Source: Sorex araneus (lineage: Eukaryota; Chordata; Mammalia; Eulipotyphla; Soricidae). Taken from it: DNA of 64,000 bases. The DNA lies in the NCBI RefSeq assembly GCF_027595985.1, contig NC_073307.1:39593823-39657822 (forward strand), written 5' to 3'. This document shows positions 1 to 11,448 of the stretch, piece after piece (within the stretch, counting starts at the first letter, position 1; each line of letters begins with the position of its first letter). Under the pieces are notes generated by a model. That model was not told the DNA's origin. It worked only from the letters and a program-made list of their open reading frames with translations, and did no database searches. Position numbers and translations under genes: made by a program.

Positions 1-222
1 GTTCTGGATAATTATCATTCAGTGACTTTGTTGAGTGAAATCCAGTATAAACAGTATGAACCATAAGAAATATGATTTCTTTACCACACCATATTTGATG
101 GGGTTCAGACAGTAGGCAATAAATCATAGAGGGAAATGTATATATGTATATATAAATATATATGTATATATATGCCTGACTGAGAACACTTGTAAAGGTG
201 ATTAAAGACTGCCCCCAAAGTC

Positions 223-458
223 TCCATCCCTCTCAGAGAGCCTGGCAAGCTACCAAGAGTATCCCGACTGCACAGCAGAGCCTGGGAAGCTACCCATAGC
301 ATATTCAATATGCCAAAACAGTAACAATGACGGTCTTCATGCCCCCTGACCCTGAAAGAGCCCCCAATATGCCATGGGGCTACACTAGTACAGGACAGGG
401 ACTAGTGGAGACGTTACTGGCACCCACTCGAGCAAATCAATGGACAGTGTGACAGTGT
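223..458 (+). mobile_element. RTE-tailed SINE, long form, 5'-truncated
   Basis: The body starts at the CTCAGAGAGCCTGGCAAGCT motif, so the tRNA-like head is absent. It carries the extra CCCTGACCCTGAAAGAGC segment typical of the long form and ends with the RTE-type tail (GGAGACGTTACTGG, then CTCGAGCAAATC and short GACAGTGT repeats). There is no poly(A) tail. It is non-coding. Confidence 0.8.
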
Positions 459-602
459 TTGTTATGAAGAACTGCTGAAAATGCTACAAAAATTATCCTA
501 AGAGGAAATAGGGTGAAGATTGTTGTATTTCACCCAGGGGCTATTAAGCCCTTCTATAAGAGATCAGTAACATGTTGTTAGAGGTTGAGACTTGTGTGCT
601 TT

Positions 603-603
<1 letters not shown>

Positions 604-698
<95 letters not shown>
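604..698. repeat. (GATA)n microsatellite
   Basis: About 95 bp of TAGA/GATA units, broken once near position 641 by a single-base phase shift. It is likely length-polymorphic. Confidence 0.97.
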
Positions 699-714
699 GT
701 AAAAAAAATCACTC

Positions 715-1204
715 TAAAATTGGTTGCCCCGTACTTTGGACGCCATCAAATAGGAATAGACTCACTCGTGGGTGAGGCTCAGCCCGAGCTTGTGGAGAGT
801 GGTCGAGATCATGGTAGTGGTTCAGTTCTGGAGGTTTTTGGCTGCTAGACCTGGGTCCCTTGGGGTGGGGAGGAGTCTCACCCACCCACCCTCTGGAGTA
901 CCCTGAGTGAAGCAGCCTAGTGCAGAGTCCAGCAGCATGGTTATGGCGAGTGTCAGGTTATAACCCCTTCTGGGAGAGAAGGACATGTGATCTGGATGGT
1001 GGTCGATGATGAAATTATCTGTTACCACCCAGGAGTGGCTTATGGGTGACACTGCTGAGCTTCCAGAAACAGGGGAATATGAGCAGAGGATCTCCATTCC
1101 TAGTCCCGTTGAACCCAGAGTTCTCAGTCACAAACTCCAGCATACCTGCGTTTTCCAGGGGTTCACTCATGGGTGAGGCTTGGCCCAAGCATGTGGAGAG
1201 AAAA
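715..1204 (+). repeat. M repeat with a partial second unit
   Basis: This is a GC-richer block. The motif TCACTCGTGGGTGAGGCT at 762 recurs with one change at 1163, giving a period of about 401 bp, and the second unit stops after some 40 bases. The segment TGTGGAGAGTGGTCGAG and the following TTCTGGAGG also occur near 22,030 (plus) and 45,620-45,690 (minus), so this is an interspersed family. At those two loci the module is joined to an RTE-tailed body; here no such body is seen. The class is unknown; it could be a LINE 5' UTR or part of an LTR. Confidence 0.6.
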
Positions 1205-1556
1205 CTCTATATTCAAAAGGAATAAACTTCACTTCTAATCATACAGAGACTGGGATCCATTGGCAGAAGAAAAATCTAATCTCTGTTTTCAATTTTGTCT
1301 ATTTGGGTACTTATTTTAATAAATAAGTCCATGTCTTTCAGTTCACCATACAATGTCTTGTGCAAATAAATAACTGTTGTCATTCTTTACAGAGTAATGT
1401 AAGCTGAGAAGTGAACAACACAGATCCCTGAAGAGGCAGTCTTATTTGCAATACTAAAATAGAGTAGGGATAGAATAAAATGATAACACAAAATGAAATT
1501 CTATTGATATGTCATTTGCTATGCTTGGAAAATCCACTTTTTAAGTATTTTAAAAT
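1205..1556. other. No feature seen
   Basis: A+T-rich spacer between the M repeat and the next SINE, with no usable reading frame or repeat that I recognise. Confidence 0.5.
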
Positions 1557-1786
1557 AACACTGTCACACTGTCGTCCCATTGTTCACTGATTTGCTCAAG
1601 TGGGCACCAGTAATGTCTCCATTGTGAGACTTGTTACTGTTTTTGGCATATTGACTACACCACGGGTAGCTTGCCAGGTCCTGCCGTGCAGGTGGGATAC
1701 TCTCGGTAGCTTGCTGGGCTCTCTGAGAGAAACGAAGAAGTCGAACATGGGTCGGCCGTGCACAACAAATGCCCTACCTGCTGTGG
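1557..1786 (-). mobile_element. RTE-tailed SINE, nearly full length
   Basis: Read on the minus strand it has most of the tRNA-like head (the first ~16 bases are missing), the two related GGCAAGCTACC body repeats, the GCCAAAAACAGTAACAAG block and an RTE-type tail ending in ACAGTGTGACAGTG repeats. The open frames crossing it on both strands are translations of the SINE. Confidence 0.9.
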
Positions 1787-2042
1787 AATTTTTATTTAAC
1801 CTTCCAGATGTTTTACGGAAAAAGAAATCCATTGAAGTTCACATAGATATTAACAATCACTAGGGGAAAAAAGCCATAATAGTAAAATTAAAAGACTACA
1901 GATACTACTGATAAATACCCATAGAGTCTAAATCTGTGTTGATTTTGTTTTACACTGGGGCTTAATAATCATAGTCATGCTCATTATAATAATTTTTGAT
2001 TAATTTTGAGACAAAATTTCAATTTCCAAATAACCAAAACGT

Positions 2043-2160
2043 GGGTCAGAGGTAGGGCTTAACAAGCTGAGTACATGCTTTACCTGTAAAAGGCCTAGGT
2101 TCAGAGCCTGGGATAGTATGTTTCCATATCATTGGATATGGCCCGAAAGAATAAACAAAA
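2043..2160 (+). mobile_element. Diverged tRNA-like SINE fragment
   Basis: A SINE-head-like order is visible: AGGGCTTAACAAGCTGAG resembling an A box region, then CCTAGGTTCAGAGCC near the B-box position, then an A-rich end. It is much more diverged than the other SINEs here, and the family is uncertain. Confidence 0.35.
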
Positions 2161-2164
2161 AAAA

Positions 2165-3386
2165 CAATCAGCATACAAGGCAATATCACCAAAAGAGATC
2201 CAGGAGCTAAAGTGACTCTTCCACAGATGGAATTTGTCTAAGTCGGTATCAAATACTGAGTCCTCTGGGACCTTGCTTTTGGACTCTGACACTGTTGTGC
2301 TTTCTTCATTTAACATAAATGTCAGCTTTTATGCACAAAGAATCAAAAAGGGATAAAGGATTCAAACTAATGATGTGGGTGAATACTTTATTTCTTTAGA
2401 TAGTTCCAGAACACACATCCAGAAGCAGTAAACTAATAAGGGGAGATAGAGTTAGGAGAGACAGGGAGAGGTTCATTTCAGAACTCTAACTATTTTCCAC
2501 ATCTCTAATTAACACTACCCAGGTAAAAAGGCTAGTAGAATGGCAAATAAAGGGTGAAGAAATGAATAGACTCAACCTAGCTAGCCTGAGGAGCTATTTA
2601 TTCTAAGATCCACCTATTTGGCAGTGTGACCTTGCTAAGAAATGAAAGGAATGACACCTGAATAGAATACCTCAGCAATATTTTCAGTTCAAACTCAGCA
2701 AAATTCAGTAGATAGGAGAAACATTTTTGTTTATAGAACTAAAACACCATAATCTGAAGAGTGTAAGTCTATTTAAGAGTATCTAACACATGTATTTAAC
2801 TTTTCTGTGTATATAGTACTTGAATTTGTTCTTTGAGAACTCTCACAATCAAATGAGGGCATTTTTCTTCCCATTTATAAGTGACTTATTTAATTATTTT
2901 AAAATGAGATACACAAGAGAAACAAAGCGCTGAATTAAACTCTCATAATGGCACCCACCTCTGCTCCAGCTGCTTAGATGTATTGAATTATCATGACTTT
3001 TTAATGCAAGAGTTCAGGGCATTTATTCATGAGTTCAGGATGCTCATAAATGGTTAAACACAGTAAATTATTCCTAATAACTCAACAGTAACTGCATGGA
3101 AGACAGAAAAAGTTGAAGCCCATACAGTTAGAAGGATGACACAGATAAGTAATGACCCACAAGAGCTATTGTCAGGCAAGCTAACTAATACTTATCCTCA
3201 CAATTCAAAATGATAACTGGCTTATAAGAGTTAAAGGATCAGGGATAAAGGTTTATTTTACAGTGCCAGAATTTAATGGAATTTCCAGCTTTCATCATTA
3301 GAAAAAATAGAATAGGAGTCTCATGTTTATGTTCTTGAAATCTCCTAGGTAATGTATGTAGAGTGAAACTATGTGTGTGAACAATG
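2165..3386. other. Single-copy-looking A+T-rich DNA
   Basis: No gene, RNA or datable repeat recognised. A GAGTTCAGG motif occurs twice about 20 bp apart near 3,010-3,035, which is trivial. Confidence 0.5.
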
Positions 3387-3387
3387 G

Positions 3388-4101
3388 ACATATCTTTGAT
3401 ATTAACCCCTCATCAGAAGGGTATTGGATGAATATCCTTTCCTATTCTGTATGTTTTATTTGTATCTTTGTCACTGTTTCTTTTCAGGCGCAGAAGCTTC
3501 TTAGCTTAAAGTAGTCCTATTTATTTATCTTTGCTTCCACTTGCTTGGTGTGGCATTTCATCTTTAAGGTATCCTTAGCTTCAATATCATAGATGATTTT
3601 ATCTACCTTCTCTTCAGTGTACTTTATGGATTTTGGTCTGATGTTGAGGTCTTTAATCTATTTTGATCTGACCTTTGTGCATGGTGTTAGAGGTCTGAGC
3701 ATGTTTTATTGCATGTAGCTGTCCAGATTTGTCAGCACCACTTGTTAAAGAGTCTTTCCTTGGTCTATGTCTATTTCTTACTCACTTATAAAAGATTAAA
3801 TGATCATATATTTGAGGGTGTGTCAGGATATTTAATCTTATCCAATTGGTCTGCACATCTATCTTTACTCCAATATCATTCTGTGTTAATTATTATCACT
3901 TTGTAGTACAGCTTGAAGTTGGGGGAGGTGATGCCTCCTATCATTTTCTCCCCAAGAATTGCTTTAGCTATTTGTGGGGGTTTATTGTTCCATATGAATT
4001 TCAGGAGTGTTTGACAAATTTCTTTGAAAAATGTCATGAGTATCCTTAAGACAGAGAAGAGACCAGTATGACTATAATAGCTGGGAATGATCATGCTGGA
4101 C
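3388..4101 (-). mobile_element. Old L1 ORF2 fragment, inverted relative to its neighbours
   Basis: The minus-strand translation gives the L1 ORF2 motif LLKFIWNNKPPQIAKAIL, then GGITSPNFKLYYK, and continues through frame breaks to a segment matching the ..PSDKGLIS region. The same protein region occurs in the plus-strand L1 at 4,118-5,718 but in clearly different sequence, so this is an older subfamily and not a duplicate of that copy. It ends at the young L1's TSD. It probably belongs with the 3' UTR piece at 6,546-6,845 as one 5'-inverted insertion. Confidence 0.8.
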
Positions 4102-4117
4102 AAGAATTGAGTGTTAA

Positions 4118-5718
4118 CACAACCTCAAATGTATGATCATCTAATCTTTGATAAAGGAGCAAGAGATGTGAAGTGGAGCAAGGAAAGCCTCTTTAACAAA
4201 TGGTGCTGGCACAACTGGACAACCACATGCAAAAAATGGGCTTAGACCTTGACCTGACACCATGCACAAAAGTCAGATCAAAATGGATTAAAGACCTGAA
4301 CATCAGACCACAAACCATAAGGTACATTGAAGACAAGGTCGGCAAAACCCTCCACGATATTGAAGATAAAGGTATCTTCAAAGATGACACGCAACTGGCC
4401 AACCAAGTGGAAACAGAGATCAACACATGGGACTACATTAAACTAAAAAGCTTCTGCACCGCAAAAGATACAGTGACCAGAATACAAAGACTATCTACAG
4501 AATGGGAAAGGATTTTTGCACAATACCCATCAGATAAGGGGTTGATATCAATGGTATATAAAACACTGGTTGAACTCTACAAGAAGAAAACATCCAACCC
4601 CATCAAAAAATGGGGCAAAGAAATGAACAGAAACTTTCCCAAGGAAGAGATACGAATGGCCAGAAGGCACATGAAAAAGTGCTCTACATCACTAAACATC
4701 AGAGAGATGCAGATCAAAACAACCATGAGATACCACCTCACACCACAGAGACTGGCATACATCCAAAAGAACAAAAGCAACCACTGTTGGAGAGGATGTG
4801 GGGAAAAAGGGACCCTTCTACACTGCTGGTGGGAATGCCGACTAGTTCAGCCCTTATGGAAAACAATATGGACGATTCTCAAAACACTAGAGGTTGAGCT
4901 TCCATTTGACCCAGCAATACCACTGCTGGTAATATATCCAAGAGAAGCAAAAAAGTATAGTCGAAATGACATCTGCACTTATATGTTCATCGCAGCACTG
5001 TTTACATTAGCCAGAATCTAGAAAAAACCTGAGTGCCCTAGAACAGATGACTGGTTGAAGAAACTTTGGTACATCTATACAATGGAATACTATGCAGCTG
5101 TTATTAAAAAAGGAGGTCATGAAGTTTGCATATAAGTGGATCAGCATGGAAAGTATCATGCTAAGTGAAATGAGTCAGAAAGAGAGAGACAGACATAGAA
5201 AGATTGCACTCATCTGTGGAATATAAAACAACAGAGTAGGAGACTAACACCCAAGAATAGTAGAAATAAGTACCAGGAGGTTGACTCCATGGCTGGGAGG
5301 CTGGTCTCTCATTCTGGGCAACTCATAGAAGGGAATACCAAGTAAAATGTGGTCGGAGGTCATTCAGGGGAAGGGTGATGCGTGCCGAATGTAGACTAGA
5401 GACTGAACACAATGGCCACTCAACACCTTTATTGCAAACCACAACATCTAATCAGAGAGAGAGAACAAAAGGGAATACCCTGCCATAGTCGGCAGTGTGG
5501 GGTCGGCGGGGAGATGGGACTGGGGAGGGTGGGAGAGATGCTGGGTTTACCGGTGGTAGAGAACGGGCAATGGTGAAGGGATGGGTTCTCAAACTTTGTA
5601 TGGGGGAAACATGAGCACAATAATGTATAAATCTGTAACTGTACCCTCACGGTGATTCACTAATTGAAAATAAATAAATTATTTTAAAAAATTTTAAAAT
5701 TAATAAATAAATAAATAA
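4118..5718 (+). mobile_element. 5'-truncated L1 with TSD
   Basis: This holds the L1 ORF2 C-terminal part, then a 3' UTR, an AATAAA-like run and an A-rich end. It is flanked by a 16-bp TSD with one mismatch (AAGAATTGAGTGTTAA at 4,102-4,117; AAGACTTGAGTGTTAA at 5,719-5,734). The TSD proves an independent insertion into or beside the older minus-strand L1. The 3' UTR pattern (G-rich stretch, GGTGGTAGAGAA, GTGATTCA.TAA) serves as the reference for the other L1 ends in this window. Confidence 0.93.
4200..5021 (+). pseudogene. L1 ORF2 C-terminal fragment (273 codons open)
   Basis: This is the C-terminal part of the L1 ORF2 protein, which lies outside the endonuclease and reverse-transcriptase core. 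Recognisable motifs in order are WIKDLNIRP, KLKSFCTAKDT, SSDKGLIS-like [25 protein letters not shown], the cysteine-rich [18 protein letters not shown] (CX3CX7HX4C pattern intact), PFDPAIPLL and MFIAALFTLARI. The frame ends at a TAG at 5,019-5,021 where the related copy near 63,570 has TGG, so a Trp-to-stop change truncates it. The reading frame continues in phase for about 35 codons beyond the stop. The first ATG is not a natural start. It is a dead fragment. Confidence 0.93.
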
Positions 5719-5748
5719 AAGACTTGAGTGTTAAAAGTAGGTTAGGTA

Positions 5749-6525
5749 GCTCTGACTCCTGATCGAGTTGCTGAACGGCCATGATCCCAGAGACTAAAAA
5801 GCAAATCTCAGAACCCAGGCTTTTGGCAGAAATGCATCCAGACTCCACATTAAGTTTTCAGTCCCAGATCACCCCAGGTGGGAAAAGGTGCCGATCCACC
5901 GCCTTTTTCCCTTAGCAGCTCAGGGGCCACCATCTTCCAGAGGCCAATGGCAGATGGTCGGGACCGCAGTGAGGAGGCACGTGGGGCCTCACAGAATGGG
6001 GGTGGGGCTGGCTCTTCCCTCCCCCCCAGTCACCGCCTATGAACGGTCTCTCTGACTCCTGATCGAGTTGCTGAACGGCCATGATCCCAGAGACTGAGAA
6101 ACAAATCTCAGAACCCAGTCTTTCAGGAGAAATCCCTCCAGATTTAATTATTCCAGAATTCCAAAATCATGCAGCCATTACTTCAGCCACACGATGTTAT
6201 ATCCTATTCATAATCAGCAATAGAAAACAAAGTATAAGTATCTAAGGTTGCCTTTTAGGCAGGTCTAAGTGTTGGGGAAAAATCTCAACAATGGTAGGGC
6301 TGGTGTCGAAATATTGAATGTAATCAAAATAGAGAGAGATTAATGTGTAAATCATCTGCCACACAAGTAAGGGGGAGGGCTTGGTGTGGGGGGCATACTG
6401 GGTTTTTTGGTGGTGGAAAAAGCACACTGATGAGGGGATGGGTGTTTCAACATTGTATGACCAAGACTTAAACCCAAAAGCTTTGTAACTGTTTTCACAG
6501 TGATTCAATAAATACATTTAAAAAA
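5749..6525 (+). mobile_element. Composite element: ~300-bp monomers plus L1-type 3' end
   Basis: A 777-bp insertion bounded by a near-perfect TSD (AAAAGTAGGTTAGGTA at 5,733-5,748; the same with one extra T at 6,526-6,542). It opens with a 300-bp CpG-containing unit whose start (CTCTGACTCCTGATCGAG at 5,750) recurs at 6,050 with few changes, so there are about 1.3 tandem units. A ~120-bp linker follows, then an L1-type 3' end (GGTGGTGGAAAA, GTGATTCAATAAAT) and poly(A). No ORF1 or ORF2 sequence lies between. The same order of parts is seen at 16,735-17,390. Confidence 0.75.
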
Positions 6526-6545
6526 AAAAGTAGGTTTAGGTAAAG

Positions 6546-6845
6546 GGATATTCTTGATAGCCTTTCAGTATCAATATTGCAAACCACAATGACCAAAAGA
6601 AGAGAGAGAGGGTGTGGGGGAGAGAGAGAGAGAGAGAAAATAAAAGTGCAGGCTTTGGAGTAGGGTGGCGTGGCGGTGAAGGGAGGAACTTGGGGACAGT
6701 GGGACACTGGTGCTGGGAAATGGACACTTATGGAGGAATGAGTGTTGGAACACTGTGCAACTGAGACTTAATCATGAACAGCGTTGTAAGGGTCTATCTC
6801 ACAGTGATTCAATTAAGATAGAAATAAATAATTAATTTTAAAAAG
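6546..6845 (+). mobile_element. L1 3' UTR fragment
   Basis: The order is TTGCAAACCACAATGACC, a GA-rich run (6,600-6,640), a G-rich stretch and a terminal GTGATTCAATTAAGATAG with AAATAAATAA, as in other L1 3' ends here. If the two young insertions upstream are removed, it directly follows the inverted L1 segment ending at 4,101. Confidence 0.75.
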
Positions 6846-7194
6846 TGAAAATAAAGAGCTAGCCTTTTGTAGTATTGTGTGTAAAATCTATCAAATCTTG
6901 AGCAAAGGATGAGACAACCTCAAGACTGGGGGCAATACTGTGGTACAGCTTCCAAAGTGACATCTAAAAAGAACTTTTCAAAATCATCCCAAGCATGAAA
7001 AACTAATGGAAAGTGAGAAGCCATTTCAAAACAGATACCGTAGACTCATGAGAACTGAATAGAATGTAGTCACTGGGGAGGGAGGCTGGGACAGAAGGAA
7101 GACATCAATGAAAAATGGCTGAAATCCAAATAAGTTCTGGAATTCATCTAATATTAATTCCTTTCTTCATTATACAATGAAGAAAGACATCTGC

Positions 7195-7745
7195 AGTCCT
7201 ATAGTTTTTGCAACACTATTCACAATAACCAAAATTTTGAAAGCAACCCAAGAGGACTGGATAAAGAAATTATGGTACATATACACAATGGAATACTACT
7301 CTGCCTTAGGAGAAAAATGAAGTCATACAATTTGCTGCATTGTTGATGGATCTGGAAAGTATCATACTGAGTGAAGTTAGTCAGAGAAGGAGACAGACAT
7401 AGTATGTCTTCTCTCATATAAAGAGAGAGAGAACATAAAGAAAAAACAAGAGGGGAATAACAAATGCCCAAAAGCAAAAGTCAAGAGAGTACAATAGGAC
7501 ATTGGCGGAGGGAAGAGGCCACCCTAGAGAAGAAGTGAATGCTGAAAGGAAGTATAAAGTGCCTGCCACAGAGGAAAGTTGGAGGTAGGAGGAAAAACTA
7601 GGTTGTTGTTGGAGGGAAGTAGACATTTATGAAGGGACTAATGTCAGAACATTGTAAGCCTAATACTAAGTCTGAAACCCAATCATGGAACCTTTGTAAC
7701 TGTCTCTCACATTAATTCAATAAACTTAAATTATAAATAAATAAT
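7195..7745 (+). mobile_element. 5'-truncated L1: ORF2 C-terminus plus 3' UTR
   Basis: The plus-strand text encodes remnants of the L1 ORF2 end (CACAATGGAATACTACTCTG, then GAAGTTAGTCAGAGAAGGAG), followed by a 3' UTR with GA-rich and GGAGG segments and an A/T-rich AATAAA tail. Frameshifts break the frame. It is an older copy than the one at 4.1 kb. Confidence 0.85.
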
Positions 7746-8734
7746 AAAATAAAATTAAGAGGTCATGTATAGGAATGCAAACACACCCATCTTCTAAGAA
7801 GGTAAAATAAAAAATTTTGGTACCCAATAAGAAAATTGTTAGGAATACAAAGAAGCAGGGAAACACCTATAAGAAGATATGTGAATCAAAAACAATTCAA
7901 AAGATACATAGAAAACTGAGTTAGTGGCGATAAGATTCTAACAGCCATTATACTTGGCTTACATTTGTCCAAGAAGCTAAATGAAAATTTAAACAGGCTA
8001 AATATAAAAATGGAAAAAAAATACCTACATCTAACCTGTAGAGATGAAACTAAGAGGCAATAAATACTGTGGGTAGAATTAATATTAGATGAAACACTGG
8101 AGAAGAAAATTGCTGAACTTAAAGAGAGCAGGTACAATCCAGATGCAACAGAGGCAAGAGGGACTTTAAAACTAATAAAACTATCAATAAGCAGGAAAGC
8201 ACAAACCAATCTAACACATGAATAATTGGAATCTCTAAATAAGCAGAGTAAGAGGAAAAGAAATAATCAAAAAGACCTAAAACTTAAGAAATGAAAAAAA
8301 GTTGTTAAGCAATGGATTCTTGAAACCCCAAACTCCAAACACAAATAAAAATACATCACATAAAATTTACCTAAATAAATAAATAATTAAATATTAAAAG
8401 GTTTTGGATTTATCCTCTGTACTGAAGGGATGTGGTGTATCCTATTACATAGGATTAGACATCTGAAATCTAGATTGGTCTCTGAGTCGTAATAGGCAAG
8501 CTCATAAATTTTCTTGTTTCCATCAAAGAGCGAATTAAACACTGTACCCATATATAGGAGCATAAGATAAAACATTGAGTTATTCTTCTATGCTACTTGT
8601 CATATTACTATAAATACCACTTAACATATAATATTTGTACACTGGGGATAATCTTTTAAAGAGAATTTTCTTAAATAAATTTTACTTTTTTTTTAGAGGT
8701 TTTAACAATGTTCTACCTTTTTACAAACGTATAT
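7746..8734. other. Single-copy-looking DNA, no feature seen
   Basis: A-rich text on the plus strand. A 107-codon minus-strand frame at 7,886-8,209 has no recognisable domain and the biased Phe/Ser/Leu content expected of A-rich DNA read backwards. Confidence 0.5.
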
Positions 8735-8748
8735 GACCTCACTAATAT

Positions 8749-8899
8749 CTTTTTTCCTTTTTCCTTTTTGGGTGACACCCAGCGATGTTCAGGGGTTACT
8801 GGCAGTGCTTCAGAGACTATATAAGATACTGGGGATCAAACCCAGATGAGCCGTGTGCAAGGCAACCACCCTACCCACTGTACTATCGCTTTGGCCCCC
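8749..8899 (-). mobile_element. A-tailed tRNA-SINE with 14-bp TSD
   Basis: On the minus strand it runs from GGGGGCCAAAGCGATAGTAC through a tRNA-like head to GTGTCACCCAAAAAGG and an A tail. A perfect TSD, GACCTCACTAATAT, lies at 8,735-8,748 and 8,900-8,913. The middle of the body is about 30 bp shorter than in other copies. Confidence 0.92.
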
Positions 8900-8913
8900 G
8901 ACCTCACTAATAT

Positions 8914-9921
8914 GTTATATTTTTAAAATTCATTCTAATTTGAACATAATGAAGTAAAATGGAAAATAAAGAAATGTGGCAGCCAAAAATGTTTCCAGAT
9001 TTTAAACAACACCCTTTGGAAAACTCTTTCACAAGCATCATTGTTAGACATTAAAGGGCCTCTCAGAAAATCCAGAAGCTTGCTCAGCTATATCCTGGAA
9101 GCTAAGCTCTAGGAGCACAGCTAGCAATGAGATGTGAAAAGAACAGGTCTGGTCTGGGAGAGCGAAGAACAGCTTCATGAAGACAGCACTTAGAAGTGTA
9201 TCTAGTCTGAGTGAGCAATACTAGAAATTCCAGTTCTTTAAAGCAGTGGTGCAGACAGCAGAGAACCAGGAATCACAGCCCCAGAATGAGAGAAGGCAGG
9301 GGCAAAGTCCCTGCAACAAGATTCTGTTCTGGCTACAGCAAGTGGAAACAACTTCTCTGAGGAAAAGGAGATTTTCAGTTAAAGGTTTATAGTAAATCAT
9401 GAAACAGTGGGCTATTTTACCCATTTGGTTAATCAGAACTACTATAAACTAACTACTTTTCAGTGTGACATTTCAGTCTGAACATTAATATAGTACACAT
9501 GCTTTAGGTAGCTCGACTCATTCAGAAACATGAAACTGAACCTATCAATAAAAGTTACTAAGAACTAGCCTTGGAAGGATACAAGATACTTATTTTCTTC
9601 TATCTTCAAAAAATTGATAAGAATTACCTTGTCTAGTTGCATTAAATATGATCACACTTCTAGGAAAATTTGTGTACAGTAAATGATGGCAAAACTATTT
9701 CCCTTGCAAATGAGTCAAAACAATTGGAAAGTCCAATCTAAATGTCAATGTTATACAAATAACAGAGTTCCTGAAATCTTATTAAATCAATCGTGTCTGT
9801 GTTACAATATTTCACTAAATCAGCTTCTAGTAAGTATAGTTAGAGATTGAAAATAGATAGTGGTTAAAAAAAAAAAACAGGAATTTCCCACTGTGGGGGA
9901 TCTGAACATTAAATAGTAATG
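8914..9921. other. Single-copy-looking DNA, no feature seen
   Basis: A moderately G+C-richer part at about 9,050-9,360 might be an old LTR or unique sequence; I could not place it. Confidence 0.4.
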
Positions 9922-10125
9922 GCCATTTGGGGCAGAGAGACGGACAGTACAGGGTCTTAGGGCATTTACTTTGCACTTGGCCAACCTATTAAATCCCCAG
10001 CGTAGCATTGCATTCCTGAACACTGCCAAGAATGATCCCTGAGCACAGATCCAAAATAAAGCTAAGCATTTCCAAGTGTGACCCCAAAATAAAATAAAAT
10101 AAAATAAAATAAAACAAAACAAACA
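9922..10125 (+). mobile_element. Diverged A-tailed tRNA-SINE with (AAAAT)n tail
   Basis: The head (GGGGCAGAGAGACGGACAGT), a degraded B box, the AGAATGATCCCTGAGCACAG body and CAAGTGTGACCCC end are in order. The tail has become AAAAT repeats (about 10,085-10,112). Confidence 0.8.
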
Positions 10126-10384
10126 TGTTATTGATATATTCAATAACTGAAAATATCAATAACATATATTGACACATATATATAAAAACATATAATATGT
10201 CTTAAATATATAATTTTATTTTATTATTTTTTTTATATTTTAATTTTATTTTAATTGGGAAATATAATGACATAGCATTAATGTCATGCTTTCTTGACAA
10301 ATTTATCACATATTACTATCACAATATAGTGAACCTGAAGCAGCACACATGTGTTTGGTTTTAACATACTTTCTTGTATTCTCA

Positions 10385-10662
10385 TATTCTTTGTCCCTTT
10401 CGGAGAGCCTGGCAAGCTCCTGAGAGTATCCTTTCCACACGGCAGAGACTGGCAAGTTCCCCGTGGCATACTCGATGTGCCAAATACAGTAGCAATTATG
10501 GGTCTCATTCCCCTGACCCTGAAAGAGCCTCCAATATGGCACGGTTGAAGGACAAGTAAGGAGAAACTGCAAAAATCTCAGGGCTGGGACACATGAAGAT
10601 GTTACAAGCTCCCACTTGAGCAAATCAATAAACAACAGGATGACAGTGATACAGTGTCACAA
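10385..10662 (+). mobile_element. RTE-tailed SINE, long form, headless
   Basis: Begins at TTTCGGAGAGCCTGGCAAGC, includes the CCCTGACCCTGAAAGAGC insert and the AATCTCAGGGCTGGGACA stretch, and ends with the RTE-type tail and ACAGTGATACAGTGT repeats. The ORFs on both strands here are SINE text. Confidence 0.85.
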
Positions 10663-10794
10663 ATTTAACAGACATAGTATAAACAGAACACTTTTATGTG
10701 CGGGGAAGTGAAAATATTCATGTCACTGACCTTGTTGCAATATTTTTACTGAGGTAGTCTCAAAGCAATGATGCAAAATGTGCCTGCCCTGTAG

Positions 10795-10980
10795 GGGCTG
10801 GAGTAATAGTCGAGCAGATAAGGCACTTGACTTGCACATGGTCAACCCAAGTTCAATATCCAGCACCCCACATGGTTCCCCAAGTCCCACAGGAGCCATA
10901 CCTGAGCACAGAGTAAAGAGTAACCCCTGCACATCACTGAATGTGACCCCAAACAAACAAAAATAACAACAACAAAAAAA
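10795..10980 (+). mobile_element. A-tailed tRNA-SINE
   Basis: Head GGGGCTGGAGTAATAGTCGA, B-box-like AGTTCAATATCC, body and GAATGTGACCCCAAACAAAC with an A-rich tail. Moderately diverged. Confidence 0.88.
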
Positions 10981-11291
10981 TATTGTTAGAATTTTGCAAA
11001 TGTTAAGGAGGAAGTAGACATAAATATTCATGATGCTAATTATTAAAGTTAAATATATAATTTTATACTATATGTTAAATATATATTACAAGAAAAATAT
11101 TGCATGTTCTTCTTATATCAAAGATTTAAAAAATACAGTCCGTGGCACTGATAAATGAAGTCAGTGAAAGTCACCTGCTTAGAAATGCTAAAGTTAAACT
11201 GCTAACAAATTTCAGTTTTCATTTGGATACTATCCTGGGTCTTTCCATGGGGAAACATGGGAAAGCAGGTTCAAATGTGTTACTAAGTGAA

Positions 11292-11395
11292 TGATGCTTG
11301 GAGGGCTCGCTCGGGATGGGAGATGCATGCTGAAAGTAGACTATAGACCAAATATGATGGCCACTTACTACCGCTTGCAAACCATAACACCCAAA

Positions 11396-11448
<53 letters not shown>

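Noticed and set aside
3388-4550. A simple inverted duplication of one L1 segment
   Set aside because: The two opposite-strand ORF2 segments differ too much and the plus copy has its own TSD, so they are separate insertions.
4200-5021. A 273-codon frame as a functional gene
   Set aside because: It is the C-terminal part of L1 ORF2 in a 5'-truncated, TSD-bounded insertion and ends in a nonsense change.
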